The notes under the pieces are model-generated. The model did no database searches. It saw only the letters and a program-made list of their open reading frames with translations, and was not told where the DNA came from. From contig DATKPK010000056.1 of NCBI GenBank assembly GCA_035524095.1, positions 1 to 51,846 of the forward strand: a DNA stretch of 51,846 nt, read 5' to 3'. Of this stretch, positions 49,585-51,846 are shown one piece after another. Position 1 is the stretch's first letter, and every line of letters starts with the position of its first letter. Source of the DNA: DATJUF01 sp035524095 (lineage in GTDB: Bacteria; Desulfobacterota; Binatia; Binatales; Binataceae). The position numbers and the translations under genes were made by a program.

Positions 49585-51213
49585 TTAGCGGAGACCGTAG
49601 TTCTTCATTTTTTCCTGCAGGGCCGGGCGGGAGATTTCCAACGCTTGCGCCGCCCGCGAGACGTTCCCATGAAACCGGGCTAAAACTTCCGCGATATAGT
49701 GCTTCTCTTTACCATGCCGGTAGGCACGCAGGGGGACCACAGCTTCAGTTGCGGAAGTTGGCGCGGGAGGAGAGTCTCCGGCAGCGGTAGGCGGGATCAG
49801 ACTCGGCTGTTGGACATTACGCGAGAGTGGAACCGACGGCCGCGGCTGGATCCCCCTGAGCAGTTGGGAAAGGTGCTCAATACGCAAGGGGTCACCGTCG
49901 CGTGACAACGCCACCGCACGCTCGACTTCATTGCGAAGTTGCCGGATGTTACCCTGCCAGTCGAATTGCACCATCAGGTCAAGTGCTGGGGTCTCGATGC
50001 CCGGGATCTTTTTGTGCAGCCGTCCGGCGTAAAGAGTGATAAACCGACTCACCAGAAGTGGTATATCCTCGCGCCTCTCACGCAGCGGCGGCAGATGTAT
50101 CGGAAAGGCCGACAGGCGCCAATAGAGATCTTCACGAAAATTCCCGCGACGGACTTCGTCTTCAAGGTCACGATTAGTGGCGGAGAGGACGCGGACGTCA
50201 ACTTTGACCGGAAAACTCTCGCCAACGGGAAATATCTCTTCCTGCTCAAGGACGCGCAGCAGCTTGGCTTGCATTCGCGTCGGCATCTCGCTGACTTCGT
50301 CGAGGAAGACAACCCCACCGGTCGCTGCTCGAAAAACACCCGGACTGTCCCGAACTGCCCCGGTAAAGGAGCCGCGTCGGTGACCGAACAACTCGCTTTC
50401 GAGCAAATTCTCCGGTACGGCGGCGCAATTGACGGCGATAAATGGAGCTTCCGAGCGAGCGCTCGCTTGGTAAATTCCTCTTGCGACGAGTTCTTTGCCG
50501 GTGCCCGTCTCGCCTTGAATCATTACAGTGATCATCGAGGTGGCCGCGCTCTCCATCAGGCGAAAGACTTCTTCCATCGCAGGGCCACTGCCGATCATTT
50601 CGGTAAACAGAGTGTTGCGTGCGAGGTCGCGGCGCAGCACGCTGACCTGAGTACGCAGGCTCGCCTCGGAATCGCGCAATTGCGAGTAGAGCCGTGCGTT
50701 TTCTATCGCTATCGCCACGCTGCCGGCGATGCTTTCGAGAAAAGCTCGATCGTCGTTGTTGAAGAAGCCGCCATCGCGGCGGTTGAGTACTTGCAGCACA
50801 CCGAACGCGCCCTGGGGCGATGTGCCGATAATCAGCGGCACCGTGATGATACTGCGCGTGACCATTTTGGTCTCGCGATCAATCTGGGGATAGAAGCGCG
50901 GGTCATGCTGGGCGTCCTCGACCAGTATCGAGTGACCTTCGGTCAGCGCGGCCCCGGCAATTCCTCGATCGGCTGGCAGGCGTAACTGCAGTAAACGCTC
51001 TGCGGCTCGCGCATCGTCATCGGAGACGTACGGGAAATAAAGCTCGGTGCGCTCGGGATTGAGCAGCAACACCGACGCCGCCTCGGCATTTAAGGCCTCG
51101 CGGCAGCGCTTAATGATGAAGGGGATTAGCTCGCCTAGGTCTGTCTTGGCTGCGAAGGCGCATCCAAGATCATAGAGCTGCCGGACCCGGGCAGCTTCTG
51201 CCGACTCTGCCAT
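49585..51213 (-). CDS. Sigma-54-dependent activator with GAF sensor and Fis-type HTH
   Basis: The protein has 542 residues: a GAF domain (about 20-175), an AAA+ ATPase (about 200-430) with Walker A GETGTGKE near 235, Walker B FLDE near 304, and the sigma-54-contacting loop GSFTGA near 282 (usually GAFTGA), a linker rich in Pro, and a Fis-like HTH at the C-terminus (NVSRAAQALEISRPALQEKM). It should open sigma-54 promoters in response to a small ligand bound by the GAF domain, as in NorR or FhlA. The ATG at 51213 is preferred over a TTG at 51225. Its targets are not evident. Confidence 0.93.
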   Translation of the reverse strand: MAESAEAARVRQLYDLGCAFAAKTDLGELIPFIIKRCREALNAEAASVLLLNPERTELYFPYVSDDDARAAERLLQLRLPADRGIAGAALTEGHSILVEDAQHDPRFYPQIDRETKMVTRSIITVPLIIGTSPQGAFGVLQVLNRRDGGFFNNDDRAFLESIAGSVAIAIENARLYSQLRDSEASLRTQVSVLRRDLARNTLFTEMIGSGPAMEEVFRLMESAATSMITVMIQGETGTGKELVARGIYQASARSEAPFIAVNCAAVPENLLESELFGHRRGSFTGAVRDSPGVFRAATGGVVFLDEVSEMPTRMQAKLLRVLEQEEIFPVGESFPVKVDVRVLSATNRDLEDEVRRGNFREDLYWRLSAFPIHLPPLRERREDIPLLVSRFITLYAGRLHKKIPGIETPALDLMVQFDWQGNIRQLRNEVERAVALSRDGDPLRIEHLSQLLRGIQPRPSVPLSRNVQQPSLIPPTAAGDSPPAPTSATEAVVPLRAYRHGKEKHYIAEVLARFHGNVSRAAQALEISRPALQEKMKNYGLR

Positions 51214-51396
51214 CGCGTCGTCCAAGTGCCCTCATCGGCTGGCTATCGCCAGCCATGCGGTAGATAGGCCTCAATCGGTCCACGTCTATAAACGCGGGCG
51301 TCAGTTCTACGGATTGCTGCCGAGAGTCCCCACCACCGGCTCGAATTTATTTCCGAGCCAGCCTATCTGCTTTGCACTCCACCGCTGAGGCGTGTT

Positions 51397-51603
51397 TCAG
51401 GCTCGCTTCCGCCGCTTCCGCGCACCTACCGAAGCACTCTCTTCCTCGGAGCGCCAGCGATCGATCATATCGACGCTGAAGCGCCATTCACTCCCGACTC
51501 TGAAGCCGGGGAGCTGCTTCGCTCGGAGCAAACGGTAGACCGTCGTCGGGTGCACTCGAAGATATTCGGAGAGTTCCCTGACGGTCAATACTTTAGGCGG
51601 CAT
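51397..51603 (-). CDS. Small MerR/excisionase-type HTH DNA-binding protein
   Basis: The product has 68 residues from the ATG at 51603. LTVRELSEYLRVHPTTVYRLLRAKQLPGF followed by GSEWRFSVDMIDRW is the HTH_17 excisionase form, with a short beta wing. The tail RKRRKRA is basic. The frame runs further upstream to 51759 but that part contains a hydrophobic stretch and a weak ribosome context, so I exclude it. Proteins of this type bind DNA in phage excision or as solo regulators; no integrase is near. It is upstream of the sigma-54 activator on the same strand. Confidence 0.82.
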   Translation of the reverse strand: MPPKVLTVRELSEYLRVHPTTVYRLLRAKQLPGFRVGSEWRFSVDMIDRWRSEEESASVGARKRRKRA

Positions 51604-51846
51604 GCCAGACGGGACAGCCTTATTTGGACGCGACTCTTCCACGCCTCCACTAAACCAGCTTATGAACAGAAACGCCAGAGGATAGAGTAGTATTTCGATA
51701 CTCTGAGACAAATAAGAGCAACGATTGCTCTCACGATCCCGCCTTGAGACGGCCAGCAACGGCGATTATGGCTGACTTACGTGATAAAGCCCTGACGATC
51801 ATAGAATATAAATGCTTTGCATAATCGTCTGAAGCTAGACACAGCC

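Noticed and set aside
49939..50985. A 348-residue open frame opposite the sigma-54 activator
   Set aside because: It lies wholly antisense to a gene with clear AAA+ and GAF motifs and has no recognisable domain.

Overview
The window reads as ordinary chromosome of a free-living, moderately high-GC Gram-negative bacterium. Evidence for a diderm envelope is a set of lipoproteins, two of them alanine-zipper type, and several Sec-exported proteins. The mix of CarD next to IspD, folate-dependent TrmFO, a GAF/sigma-54 activator, complex I, acyl-CoA dehydrogenase and CaiB-type CoA-transferase fits a deltaproteobacterial-type or Binatota-like lineage. That placement is inference from gene content only. 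There is no phage, IS element, CRISPR array or rRNA operon.

Left part (1-20.7 kb). A methyltransferase faces an rsmD-coaD pair. Next comes a complex I membrane-arm operon, nuoHJKLMN, with overlapping or closely packed genes and without nuoI or nuoA-G. It is followed by an SDR oxidoreductase, a RidA-like protein lacking the family's catalytic arginine, a small lipoprotein, an amino-acid permease, an NTF2-like protein, trmFO, a Ppx/GppA phosphatase, an HU-like protein and two GT-C-like membrane proteins separated by a methyltransferase.

Middle (20.8-34.9 kb). tRNA-Ser(GGA) is followed by about 3 kb that looks accessory: an exported orphan, an FMN-barrel protein, a frameshifted pseudogene and a PAP2 phosphatase with an altered active-site motif. 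Then come cysK-larE, converging on the conserved carD-ispD pair, which is split by a textbook terminator. Next are rimI, a divergent small-heat-shock-like protein behind a TTGACA promoter with an inverted repeat, and a group of lipoproteins around a groEL that has no groES. A zinc alcohol dehydrogenase, a NUDIX hydrolase and an isochorismatase-like lipoprotein with Cys replaced by Ser close this part.

Right part (35-51.8 kb). This holds an aminotransferase, a Ni/Co transporter, msrA, an exported protein, endonuclease III, an M20 peptidase-FIST pair, a methyltransferase, an acyl-CoA dehydrogenase and a VOC protein. A perfect parS palindrome (ParB site) follows, then an EmrB-type exporter, a CaiB-type CoA-transferase, a small conserved-looking protein, a GAF-AAA-Fis sigma-54 activator and an excisionase-type HTH protein.

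The strongest unexpected signals are the lone parS, which suggests this locus lies in the origin-proximal part of the chromosome; a recurring TANNNT box 6-8 bases before SD-less ATG starts, which suggests leaderless mRNAs; and several enzymes that keep their fold signatures but have lost a catalytic residue (RidA-like, isochorismatase-like, PAP2). I did not find a convincing new multi-gene defence or biosynthetic system.
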